This document shows, in pieces, positions 1 to 6,481 of a stretch of 10,159 nucleotides of DNA; position 1 is the first letter of the stretch, and each line of letters starts with the position of its first letter. The stretch is from Alphaproteobacteria bacterium (GTDB taxonomy: Bacteria; Pseudomonadota; Alphaproteobacteria; UBA2136; JALTLI01). The stretch is from positions 1 through 10,159 of the forward strand of contig JALTLI010000180.1 in the NCBI GenBank assembly GCA_027005635.1, in the 5' to 3' direction. Made by a program: the position numbers and the translations under genes. Below the pieces are notes generated by a model, which was not told where the DNA came from, did not search any database, and worked only from the letters and a program-made list of their open reading frames with translations.

Positions 1-22
1 AATTTTATTAGCGAGTAAAACT

Positions 23-53
23 AAAACACTCAACTTACGTTGGGTGTTTTTTT
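23..53 (+). terminator. Rho-independent terminator of an upstream gene outside the window
   Basis: Positions 23-34 pair with 39-50 (A-rich arm, core CACTCAAC with GTTGGGTG including one G-T wobble), around a 4-nt loop, TTAC. The 3' arm runs directly into a T tract (47-53). This is a textbook intrinsic terminator for a plus-strand gene ending before the window. It lies only about 30 bp before fabI, so a fabI promoter would have to overlap it, or fabI depends on read-through. Confidence 0.85.
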
Positions 54-82
54 ATTAATAAAAATATGTTAATAATTATACC

Positions 83-865
83 ATGAAAACATTAATGAAA
101 AATAAACGTGGTTTAGTAATGGGCGTAGCAAATGAGCGCTCTATTGCTTGGGGTATAGCAAAAACATTGCATGAAGCAGGTGCAGAGCTTGCTTTTTCTT
201 ATACTGGAGAAAATTTAAAACGCAGAGTAGAACCTTTAGCAGAAAAATTAAATTCAGATAAAATATATGAATGTAACGTATGTGATGATACTTCAATTGA
301 AAAAATGTTCGCCAGTTTAAAGGAAGAATGGGGAGAACTTGATTTTGTAGTTCATGCCGTGGCATTTTCTGATAAGGAAGAACTTAAAGGTAGGTTCATT
401 GATACAACCCGTGATAATTTCAAAAACACTATGGATATTTCAGTTTATTCATTAGCCATAGTAACAAAATATGCCGAGCCATTATTAAGTAAAGATGCTT
501 CAATTTTAACTTTAAGCTATTTTGGCGCAGAAAAAGTTATTGCAAATTACAATGTAATGGGCGTAGCAAAAGCCGCCTTAGAAGCTTCTGTTCGTTATAT
601 GGCAGCAGATTTAGGGCCTCAAGGTGTGCGCGTAAATGCAATTTCAGCAGGGCCAATTCGTACTTTGGCATCTAGTGCTATTGGTGGATTTAAAACTATT
701 CTTTCCACTAATGAAAAAATAGCACCTTTACGTAAAAATGTTTCTATTGAAGAAGTTGGTAAAAGCTCATTGTGGCTACTTAGTGATTTATCTAGCGGTG
801 TAACCGGAGAAATAGTTTATGTAGATGCAGGAGCAAATATTATGGGTGCTGCTTTACCTGACTAG
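83..865 (+). CDS. fabI: Enoyl-[acyl-carrier-protein] reductase (NADH), FabI
   Basis: FabI catalyses the last step of each type II fatty acid elongation round, NAD(P)H-dependent reduction of trans-2-enoyl-ACP, in the cytoplasm as a tetramer. The 260-aa product is full family length and matches FabI throughout. The divergent Rossmann dinucleotide loop GVANERSIAWGIAK is at residues 14-27. The catalytic Tyr-x6-Lys is Y156 and K163 within NYNVMGVAK, with the second conserved Tyr at 146 (LTLSYFGAEK). The stretch GVRVNAISAGPIRTLA is at 181-196. The residue equivalent to E. coli Gly93, which contacts triclosan and diazaborine, is Ala94 here (HAVAF). There is no clear Shine-Dalgarno before ATG 83. An in-frame ATG at 95 is a less likely start. 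The gene converges on recF with a 2-bp gap and no terminator between them. Confidence 0.96.
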   Translation: MKTLMKNKRGLVMGVANERSIAWGIAKTLHEAGAELAFSYTGENLKRRVEPLAEKLNSDKIYECNVCDDTSIEKMFASLKEEWGELDFVVHAVAFSDKEELKGRFIDTTRDNFKNTMDISVYSLAIVTKYAEPLLSKDASILTLSYFGAEKVIANYNVMGVAKAALEASVRYMAADLGPQGVRVNAISAGPIRTLASSAIGGFKTILSTNEKIAPLRKNVSIEEVGKSSLWLLSDLSSGVTGEIVYVDAGANIMGAALPD

Positions 866-867
866 GT

Positions 868-1926
868 TTATACCACTTCACCATCTTCAACTTTAATAAA
901 AACATCTGGTTTTAGCCCATTAAAAAGGCTTTCTTCTGTGCCAGTCATCCAAATTTGAGTACCCATTTTAGCTAATTCATCAAATAAAATATGTTTTACT
1001 TTTTCATCTAAATGAGCAGTAATTTCATCTAATAAAATCAACGGTGTTACGCCAGTTTGTGTATGATTTAACCGCGCATTAGCAAGTAATATATGCAAAA
1101 TAGATTTTTTATGTTGCCCTGTTGATGTTTGATTTAATGGAATGTTATTTTCTAATAACCTTCCATTTATATCAGTTCTATGAGGCCCAAAGCTACTGCT
1201 TCCATATATACAATCACGCTCTCTATTTTCTTCCATATATGCAATAAATTTATTAAATGGGTTTTCTTCTGCCAATACTTTATGGGCAGAACCAGTTAAA
1301 GATAGCTCTATTTCTGGTAAATGTTGTAAAAGTTTTTCTAAAAACTCTTCCCTACTCTGCATAATTTTTATGGCAAATTTAGTTATTTGCTCTTCTTCAA
1401 TATTTAACCAGTTATTATTTGCATTAGTTTTTAATAATTTTAAACGATTTTTTAAATGATGGCGATAACGTAAAAGATTTTGTGCATGTTTAGGATACAA
1501 ACTATAAACTAGCCTATCAAAAAATTCGCGTCTTGCTTGGGCGTTATCTAAAAATAGCCTATCCATACGTGGGGTAAACCATAAAATATTTCCAATACGT
1601 GCTAAATCAGATTGAATTTCAGCAGTTTCATCATCAATTTTTATACTGCGTTTACCTTTGTTATATAGCATTCCAACTTTATGGCTACTAGCTGGTTTAC
1701 TAATACAAGCATGAATTCCCCAACTGTTTAGCCCATTTTGGATTTGTAACTCTCGTTTAGCTTTATGCAAACCATTCCCCGGAGAAAGAAGGGATATAGC
1801 CTCTAATATATTAGTTTTACCTGCACCATTCTTACCAACTAAGGCTATCAACTTTGCATCATCTACTTTTATTGATAAAGATGTTATATTCCTAAAAGTT
1901 GTTAGGTTTAACTTTGTTATATGCAT
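868..1926 (-). CDS. recF: DNA replication and repair protein RecF
   Basis: RecF is an SMC-like ABC ATPase that works with RecO and RecR to load RecA at single-strand gaps during replication repair. The 352-aa product is typical length. Walker A, GKNGAGKTN, is at residues 31-39. The RecF motif FGPHRTD is at 246-252. The ABC signature region STGQHKKSIL is at 267-276. Walker B, LILLDEITAHLDE, is at 296-308. The family start, an ITKL-x4-FRN pattern, supports ATG 1926. Its neighbour is glnA, 14 bp upstream on the same strand, and the usual dnaA-dnaN-gyrB context is absent. There is no Shine-Dalgarno. A TATAGT box sits 6 nt before the ATG, so the gene may be read through from glnA or start from a leaderless transcript. 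Confidence 0.94.
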   Translation of the reverse strand: MHITKLNLTTFRNITSLSIKVDDAKLIALVGKNGAGKTNILEAISLLSPGNGLHKAKRELQIQNGLNSWGIHACISKPASSHKVGMLYNKGKRSIKIDDETAEIQSDLARIGNILWFTPRMDRLFLDNAQARREFFDRLVYSLYPKHAQNLLRYRHHLKNRLKLLKTNANNNWLNIEEEQITKFAIKIMQSREEFLEKLLQHLPEIELSLTGSAHKVLAEENPFNKFIAYMEENRERDCIYGSSSFGPHRTDINGRLLENNIPLNQTSTGQHKKSILHILLANARLNHTQTGVTPLILLDEITAHLDEKVKHILFDELAKMGTQIWMTGTEESLFNGLKPDVFIKVEDGEVV

Positions 1927-1932
1927 AAAATC

Positions 1933-1938
1933 ACTATA
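1933..1938 (-). promoter_or_regulatory. Possible recF -10 box (TATAGT) 6 nt before ATG
   Basis: On the minus strand the box TATAGT is followed by GATTTT and then the recF ATG. With usual spacing, transcription would begin at or next to the A of ATG, giving a leaderless mRNA, which fits the lack of a Shine-Dalgarno. The best -35 candidate is TTGAAA inside the glnA 3' end, with a long 19-nt spacer. The same 12 bases, TATAGTGATTTT, also form the tip of the inverted repeat at 8850, so this could instead be an element remnant. Confidence 0.4.
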
Positions 1939-1940
1939 AA

Positions 1941-3353
1941 TTAAATACCATAATACATTTCAAATTCAACAGGGTGTGGGTTATGTTCCAGCTTAATAAC
2001 ATCTTGCATTTTTAGTTCAATATATGAATTTATTACATCATCATTAAATACATCGCCTTGTTTTAAAAATTCTCTATCTTTATCTAGGTTTTGTAATGCT
2101 TCACGCAGGCTACCGCAAACTTGTGGAAGTTTTGCTAAATCTTTTTCGTTTAGTTCGTATAAATCTTCTTCCATTGCTTCACCAGGATCAATTTTGTTTT
2201 TAATCCCATCTATACCAGCCATAAGCATTGCAGAAAATGCTAAATATGGGTTAGCACCTGGGTCTGGAAAGCGAACTTCAATACGCTTAGCATTAGCAGA
2301 ATTACAAGCAGGAATACGAATAGCCGCAGAGCGATTTCTACCAGCATAAGTTAGAATAACAGGAGCTTCAAACCCTGGAATTAAACGCTTATAACTATTA
2401 GTTAACGGGTTAGTAAAAGCATTAATTGCCTTGGCATGCTTAATAATTCCACCTATGTAATATAATGCATCTTTAGACAAACCATTATAACCCTTACCAG
2501 CAAAAATAGGTTTATCATTTTTCCATAATGATTGATGAACATGCATACCATTACCGTTATCTCCGGCTAAAGGCTTAGGCATAAATGTTGAAGTTAAACC
2601 GTAAGTATCAGCAACTGTGCGTACTACATATTTTGTTAGTTGAATTTCATCAGCTTTGCTCATAGGTGTGGAGGCATCTACACCAATTTCAGATTGACTA
2701 GCAGTTCCAACTTCAGAGTGATGCAAACGTGTTGGCATACCAAGTTTTTTCATAACATTTAGCATTTCAGAGCGAATATCATGCCCCTTATCAACAGGAG
2801 GCATTTTAAAATAACCACCTTTAACAGGTGCAATAAATCCAGTGTTGCCTTGTTCTTGTTTTACGCCTGTATTCCAGCTACCAGATGCTGCATCTATATG
2901 ATAAAAACTTTCATTAATATCAGATTTAAAACGCACATCATCAAATAAGAAGAATTCAAGCTCTGGCCCCATATATGCAGTATCTGCAATACCTGTTTTT
3001 TCAAGATACTCCTCTGCTTTTTGGGAAATAGTTCGTGGATCTTTATGGTACATTTTACCAGTTTCTGCATCTACAATTGAACATACAAGTACAAGTGTTG
3101 GATGGCTCATGAATGGGTCTATGTGGGCAGTTGAGATATCTGGAACATAAAACATATCTGATTTATGAATAGGACACCAACCCTCAACGGAAGAACCATC
3201 AAAATTAAAACCTTCTGCAAAGGTGTTTTCTTCTAGCATGTCAATATCTGTAGTTATATGATGCCATGTTCCGCGTAAATCAGTAAAACGAAAATCTACA
3301 AATTGAATATCTTGTTCTTTGATTGTATCAAAAATATCTTGAATTGTGTGCAT
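1941..3353 (-). CDS. glnA: Type I glutamine synthetase, GlnA
   Basis: GlnA makes glutamine from glutamate, ammonia and ATP, the central ammonia-assimilation reaction, as a dodecamer in the cytoplasm. The 470-aa product matches GSI-beta length. FDGSSVEGW is at residues 51-59, the metal-binding GPELEFF at 129-135, further metal and glutamate ligands around HHSEVGTASQSEIG (211-224), GDNGNGMHVHQS at 264-275, and the Arg-rich NRSAAIRIP at 340-348. The adenylylation tyrosine is present at Y399 (EDLYEL), so control by GlnE-type adenylylation is expected. Small departures from the usual consensus are PLAGDNGNG where PLFGDNGSG is common, and HHS where HHH is common. Start ATG 3353 has AAAGG 8 nt upstream. 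No glnB is adjacent, unlike many alphaproteobacteria. No sigma-54 type promoter was recognised upstream. Confidence 0.96.
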   Translation of the reverse strand: MHTIQDIFDTIKEQDIQFVDFRFTDLRGTWHHITTDIDMLEENTFAEGFNFDGSSVEGWCPIHKSDMFYVPDISTAHIDPFMSHPTLVLVCSIVDAETGKMYHKDPRTISQKAEEYLEKTGIADTAYMGPELEFFLFDDVRFKSDINESFYHIDAASGSWNTGVKQEQGNTGFIAPVKGGYFKMPPVDKGHDIRSEMLNVMKKLGMPTRLHHSEVGTASQSEIGVDASTPMSKADEIQLTKYVVRTVADTYGLTSTFMPKPLAGDNGNGMHVHQSLWKNDKPIFAGKGYNGLSKDALYYIGGIIKHAKAINAFTNPLTNSYKRLIPGFEAPVILTYAGRNRSAAIRIPACNSANAKRIEVRFPDPGANPYLAFSAMLMAGIDGIKNKIDPGEAMEEDLYELNEKDLAKLPQVCGSLREALQNLDKDREFLKQGDVFNDDVINSYIELKMQDVIKLEHNPHPVEFEMYYGI

Positions 3354-3531
3354 TTTATAAGCCTTTGCATTAGTATTTATTATTTATGAAAGTAAAAATA
3401 ACATATTTGTTTAAAAAAATGGAGAAAAATGATTTTTAACCCTTGAAAGGAGTACATAACATAAATGTTTAGTGGCTTTTTTATTAATAAATGGTTATAG
3501 TGCGCCTATTATTAATTACTAGAGAACTAAA
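3354..3531. promoter_or_regulatory. Divergent glnA / murA-family intergenic promoter region
   Basis: This 178-bp AT-rich spacer must hold both divergent promoters. For the plus gene, a TATAGT box at 3496-3501 lies 17 bp after TGGCTT (3473-3478), about 30 nt before ATG 3532. The leader then carries a weak GAGAA Shine-Dalgarno. For glnA, AAAGG (3362-3366, minus strand) serves as Shine-Dalgarno, but I could not fix a -10/-35 pair. No sigma-54 box or clear operator palindrome was seen. Confidence 0.5.
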
Positions 3532-4920
3532 ATGGCGAAAACAGTAGCATATAAAATAACAGGCGGAAAACCAATAACCGGTGAAGTTACCTGTTTAGGA
3601 GCAAAAAACTTTGCAACAAAAGCAATGGTTGCTGCATGTTTAACAGATGGTATAACGCGCCTTACTAATGCACCTGCTATTGATGACGTGGAAATTACCG
3701 CAGAGTTACTACGCAGAATTGGTGTTAAAGTTACGTGGCTTTCTGATACTGAATTAGAAATTGATCCATCTAATATGGATACTTCAAAGGTTGTAATCCC
3801 TGATTCTCGGAATAATCGTATTCCTATTTTATTATTACCAATTTTATTACATCGTTTTTCTAAAGCTAATATCCCAATTTTAGGTGGCTGTAAAATTGGG
3901 GCGCGTAAAGTTGATTTTCATACAACTGCCGCAGAAAAATTTGGCGCAAAAGTTATTTGTGATGAATACGGTTATAAAGCAAATATTGAAGATAAATTGC
4001 GAGGTACTCATTTTAACCTAGATTACCCTAGTGTTGGTGCCACAGAAACTTGCTTATTTTTAAGTGTACTTGCTGAAGGTACAAGTGTAATAACTAATGC
4101 AGCGGTTGAGCCTGAAATTATTGAACTAATTACTATGTTACGTTCTATGGGGGCGATTATTTTCTTCCAACCAAACAGAGAAATCCGTATTGAAGGAGTA
4201 GAAAAACTTCATGGTACCGTAATGCAGATTTTAGGTGATAGAATTGAAGCCGCTAGCTGGGCATCACTTGCTTGTGCAACAGATGGCAATATTACAGTGC
4301 ATGGAATTAAAGCAAATACTTTAGGTAATTACCTTTCATACTACCAGCAAGTTGGCGGTGGATACGAATTTTTAGGCCCAGATAGTATTCGATTTTTTAA
4401 AGCCACGGAATTAAAACCAGCCATGATAGAAACCGATGTCTACCCTGGGTTTTCAACAGATTGGCAACAACCTTTTGCAATTTTACTTACCCAAGCAGAT
4501 GGCATGAGCGCAGTTCATGAAACTGTTTATGAAAGCCGTTTTGGTTATATGGAAACCCTTAATAAACTTGGGGCAAAAACACAGCTTACTACTCAATGTT
4601 TAGGTAAAAAGTGTCGTTTTGCAGATCATAATTACAAACACAGTGCTCTAATAATGGGTAAAACACCATTAACTGCCATAGATGAACCAATTCAAATACC
4701 AGATTTAAGAGCAGGTTTAGCCTATGTTATTGCCGCAGCAATAGCAGAAGGAACAACACTTCTAACGGGTGTAGAACTTTTAGAACGAGGTTATGGTGAT
4801 ATCTGCACAAGATTAAAAGATTTAAGCTTAGAAGTTGAAAGAGTTACTTTAGCTGAAAAAGAAGTTCAAGGCTGGTTTTCAAAAGTTATTCGTTTAAAAA
4901 ATCGTAAACTCGCTTCGTAG
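3532..4920 (+). CDS. murA: UDP-N-acetylglucosamine 1-carboxyvinyltransferase, MurA family (second-type MurA)
   Basis: MurA transfers enolpyruvate from PEP to UDP-GlcNAc, the first committed step of peptidoglycan synthesis. The key residues are present: K25-N26 in GAKN; Cys120 in GGCKIGAR, the fosfomycin-target cysteine; the R125 region; D310 in FSTDWQQPF; and R393 in PDLRAG. At 462 aa it is longer than the usual 415-430. Its sequence (NRIPILLLPILLHR, DYPSVGATE, DRIEAASWAS, TDVYPGFSTDWQQP, VHETVYESRFGY, CRFADHNYKHSA) recalls the MurA-like family I know from actinobacteria more than proteobacterial MurA. It may be a paralogue or a transferred copy. Whether it is the only MurA in the genome cannot be seen. 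Start ATG 3532 has a weak GAGAA upstream. The 3' end overlaps the facing gene by 35 bp. Confidence 0.88.
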   Translation: MAKTVAYKITGGKPITGEVTCLGAKNFATKAMVAACLTDGITRLTNAPAIDDVEITAELLRRIGVKVTWLSDTELEIDPSNMDTSKVVIPDSRNNRIPILLLPILLHRFSKANIPILGGCKIGARKVDFHTTAAEKFGAKVICDEYGYKANIEDKLRGTHFNLDYPSVGATETCLFLSVLAEGTSVITNAAVEPEIIELITMLRSMGAIIFFQPNREIRIEGVEKLHGTVMQILGDRIEAASWASLACATDGNITVHGIKANTLGNYLSYYQQVGGGYEFLGPDSIRFFKATELKPAMIETDVYPGFSTDWQQPFAILLTQADGMSAVHETVYESRFGYMETLNKLGAKTQLTTQCLGKKCRFADHNYKHSALIMGKTPLTAIDEPIQIPDLRAGLAYVIAAAIAEGTTLLTGVELLERGYGDICTRLKDLSLEVERVTLAEKEVQGWFSKVIRLKNRKLAS

Positions 4921-5440
4921 CTGGGTTATTTTTACTGCTTAAATCCAACCTTTGGGCAATAAAGATATCACTTTTTTTTGCTAACATTGGTAATAATTCA
5001 GCTGGAGAACGACTGGCATCAAAATTTTCAATATCTTGAACTATTAAAATTGGGCAATTTATTTTAGGTATTTCTTGCGGTATTTCTTTTGTAATCCAAA
5101 TTATTTTATCCCAAAAATTACTAGATTTATCTGGTAGAATATCAGTTATTATATACCTATTTGTAGGTGCGACATTGTTTTTTTTCAATAAACTATCAAA
5201 GAAAATGTCAGTTTTTCCAAAGGGATCCTCCAAAAAACTGACATAAGGCAAGTTAATTTTATTTTGTAAACAAGAAGAATTTCCCACATAAAAAATAATG
5301 GTATCCACCTCAGAGCCTTCAATGGATATTTCATACTTAACATCTTGTAATATATGATACTTTTTGTCTTTTTTAGATAGTAACTTTTTTACACCACCAG
5401 CTTGCAAAAAAAAGTTTCTTCTGTTGATTTTATTTGTCAT
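4886..5440 (-). CDS. Hypothetical protein, alpha/beta pattern, unknown function
   Basis: I do not recognise this protein. With ATG 5440 it has 184 aa. A TTG at 5485 would add 15 residues. Neither start has a good Shine-Dalgarno, and an extended -10 lies just before the TTG, so the start is open. The sequence alternates short hydrophobic strands with charged helices (DTIIFYVG, RYIITDIL, KIIWITKE, CPILIVQDIENFD, SDIFIAQRL), suggesting a soluble alpha/beta domain. EDPFGKTD (residues 71-78) and ILIVQD (131-136) faintly resemble Walker A and B, but the glycine-rich part of a P-loop is missing. RRNFF near the N-terminus lacks a hydrophobic stretch after it, so it is not a credible Tat signal. No membrane segment is seen. 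Its 3' end overlaps the murA-family gene tail to tail. Confidence 0.75.
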   Translation of the reverse strand: MTNKINRRNFFLQAGGVKKLLSKKDKKYHILQDVKYEISIEGSEVDTIIFYVGNSSCLQNKINLPYVSFLEDPFGKTDIFFDSLLKKNNVAPTNRYIITDILPDKSSNFWDKIIWITKEIPQEIPKINCPILIVQDIENFDASRSPAELLPMLAKKSDIFIAQRLDLSSKNNPATKRVYDFLNE

Positions 5441-5471
5441 ATATATTAAGTGCTTGCTTATATTCTGTTTT

Positions 5472-5500
5472 TTGTTTATTCTCAATTAAGGTAGTATACC
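5472..5500 (+). promoter_or_regulatory. Promoter of the 5550-6302 gene
   Basis: TTGTTT (5472-5477), a 17-bp spacer and TATACC (5495-5500) give an acceptable sigma-70 promoter. It predicts a leader of about 43 nt that contains the strong Shine-Dalgarno AGGAG at 5541-5545. It shares the GGTAGTATACC core with the minus-strand promoter. Confidence 0.45.
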
Positions 5501-5501
5501 A
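5493..5501 (-). promoter_or_regulatory. Extended -10 promoter for the minus-strand hypothetical gene
   Basis: The minus strand reads TGGTATACT, a TGn extended -10 with a TATACT box, which can work without a strong -35. Transcription would begin near 5486, at the TTG start option (5485) or 46 nt before the ATG option (5440). It overlaps the plus-strand -10 of the divergent gene, so the two polymerases would compete. Confidence 0.5.
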
Positions 5502-5549
5502 TAAATACTTAGGCTAGGAAGGCTTATTTTAAAGGGGGTCAGGAGAGAC

Positions 5550-6302
5550 ATGGAAATAAAAAGCACAGCAAATGCTAATGCTGTGGGAAGTACGGGGAAT
5601 ACTTCTAATAACACAGCAAAAGGCAAAATGGCAAAACCGACAGCGGTAGATAATCTATCTAATTCGCCATATTCAAGGCGTCTTATGTCACGTATTGCAT
5701 CTTCAAAAGCACTTAGTGGAACTGAAAAAAATAATTTAATAGAAACAGTATCACTAATTGATAAATTAAAATCAGGAAAAGGTACTTTACGCAGTAAACT
5801 TCTAAAAGATGTTGCTGGGGTTACTTCATACCTAGAAAAAATCAAGGTTAATACTCAACCAGAAAAAGTAACAATTAAACAGCCACAGCAAGTAAACATG
5901 GCAAAAATAGAAGCTCGTGTTGCAAAAGAAGTTGAAAAACAACAACCAGATGATAATAAAATTGAAGTTTCTGTAAGTCAACAACTTGAAAGAATTGTCC
6001 AAGATGTTAAAGATACTTTAAAAAGAGAAGCAAAAGTATCTGAATTTTCAATGCCAGGAAGTGGTGAACCATTATCAAAAAGAGAAGAAAGCAACAAAAA
6101 ATCTCTTGATTTACCAGGTAGTAACCCTGATCCAATAGATGTTTCTATTAATGGAGTTGGTAAAAAAGAAGCCCGCTTAGTGGAAATACAAATTCCGGGT
6201 TCTGGTGATTCAATGGTTGCTAATACAGGGCAAAGACAAGTTGAAACATCAGAATTTGCCAACAATACAGTTGTTAGTAAAATATTAGATAAATTAATTT
6301 AA
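5550..6302 (+). CDS. Hypothetical low-complexity protein with three PGS motifs
   Basis: I do not recognise this 250-aa protein. Residues 1-30 are rich in Ala, Asn, Thr, Ser and Gly and look disordered. Residues 40-98 look helical (SPYSRRLMSRIASSKALSG, then NNLIETVSLIDKLK, then a Lys-Leu-rich part). Residues 115-163 are charged and coiled-coil-like (KIEARVAKEVEK, QQLERIVQDVKDTLKREAK). The C-terminal third carries three spaced copies of a short motif, hydrophobic-x-hydrophobic-Pro-Gly-Ser: FSMPGSGEP (166-174), LDLPGSNPDP (186-195) and IQIPGSGDS (213-221). There is no signal peptide, membrane segment or cysteine. AGGAG lies 4 nt before ATG 5550, among the best ribosome sites in the window. The gene is divergent from the 4886-5440 gene and ends at a hairpin terminator. 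It could be an adaptor or a secreted effector-like protein, but nothing here shows that. Confidence 0.85.
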   Translation: MEIKSTANANAVGSTGNTSNNTAKGKMAKPTAVDNLSNSPYSRRLMSRIASSKALSGTEKNNLIETVSLIDKLKSGKGTLRSKLLKDVAGVTSYLEKIKVNTQPEKVTIKQPQQVNMAKIEARVAKEVEKQQPDDNKIEVSVSQQLERIVQDVKDTLKREAKVSEFSMPGSGEPLSKREESNKKSLDLPGSNPDPIDVSINGVGKKEARLVEIQIPGSGDSMVANTGQRQVETSEFANNTVVSKILDKLI

Positions 6303-6320
6303 TATAGTAATTTCATTTTA

Positions 6321-6375
6321 AAAAGTAAAAGCCATTTCAAAATAAAATGTCTTTTACTTTTATATATTTTTAATT
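6321..6375 (+). terminator. Terminator of the 5550-6302 gene
   Basis: AAAAGTAAAAG (6321-6331) pairs perfectly with CTTTTACTTTT (6351-6361). Inside, after a 1x1 mismatch, CATTT (6333-6337) pairs with AAATG (6345-6349). A T-rich tail follows (to about 6375). The stem is AT-rich but long, and it begins 18 bp after the stop codon. Confidence 0.7.
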
Positions 6376-6402
6376 TGACTAACCAATTATATGTTGTATA
6401 AG
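6375..6402 (+). promoter_or_regulatory. Sigma-70 promoter of the 6482-6808 gene
   Basis: TTGACT (6375-6380), a 16-bp spacer and TATAAG (6397-6402) make the best consensus promoter in the window. The start site would be near 6409, giving a leader of about 73 nt. This gene is therefore a separate transcription unit from the 5550 gene. Confidence 0.65.
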
Positions 6403-6405
6403 CTT

Positions 6406-6461
6406 AAAAGGTTACATACCTTTTCTTTTTACTATAGAAACCTCTAATTTCAGATGTTTCT
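6406..6461 (+). promoter_or_regulatory. Structured 5' leader: palindrome and second hairpin
   Basis: AAAAGGT (6406-6412) and ACCTTTT (6418-6424) form a perfect inverted repeat with a 5-nt centre. It starts right at the predicted transcription start and runs into CTTTTT. It could be an operator or a small attenuator hairpin. Further on, AGAAAC (6436-6441) can pair with GTTTCT (6456-6461), ending a few bases before TAGGAG (6465-6470), which lies 11 nt before the ATG, a slightly long spacing. The role is inferred; only the pairing is seen. Confidence 0.45.
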
Positions 6462-6481
6462 TTTTAGGAGCCATACCTATC

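Noticed and set aside
47..62. TTTTTTATTAATAAA shared with 3477-3491
   Set aside because: A pure A/T 15-mer recurring in such AT-rich DNA is expected by chance, and one copy is the tail of a terminator.
141..365. Minus-strand open frame inside fabI
   Set aside because: It lies wholly antisense to a well-conserved gene, has no ribosome site, and encodes a composition typical of a shadow frame.
3465..3500. 11-codon ORF after AAAGGAG (3446-3452) in the glnA/murA spacer
   Set aside because: The spacing to ATG is 12 nt and the ORF ends at the TATAGT box, so it lies upstream of the predicted transcript start. It is probably chance.
5190..5230. GKT in EDPFGKTD as a P-loop
   Set aside because: The preceding glycine of GxxxxGK[ST] is missing, so an ATPase call is not supported.
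5398..5440. Twin-arginine-like RRNFFLQ at the N-terminus of the 4886-5440 product
   Set aside because: No hydrophobic core or cleavage site follows; the next residues are Lys-rich.
5486..5845. Minus-strand open frame with hydrophobic segments opposite the 5550 gene
   Set aside because: The plus frame has a strong Shine-Dalgarno, promoter and terminator. The hydrophobic look arises from reading the Asn/Ala/Lys-rich gene in antisense.
5978..6265. Minus-strand open frame opposite the 3' half of the 5550 gene
   Set aside because: Antisense shadow with no ribosome site or promoter.
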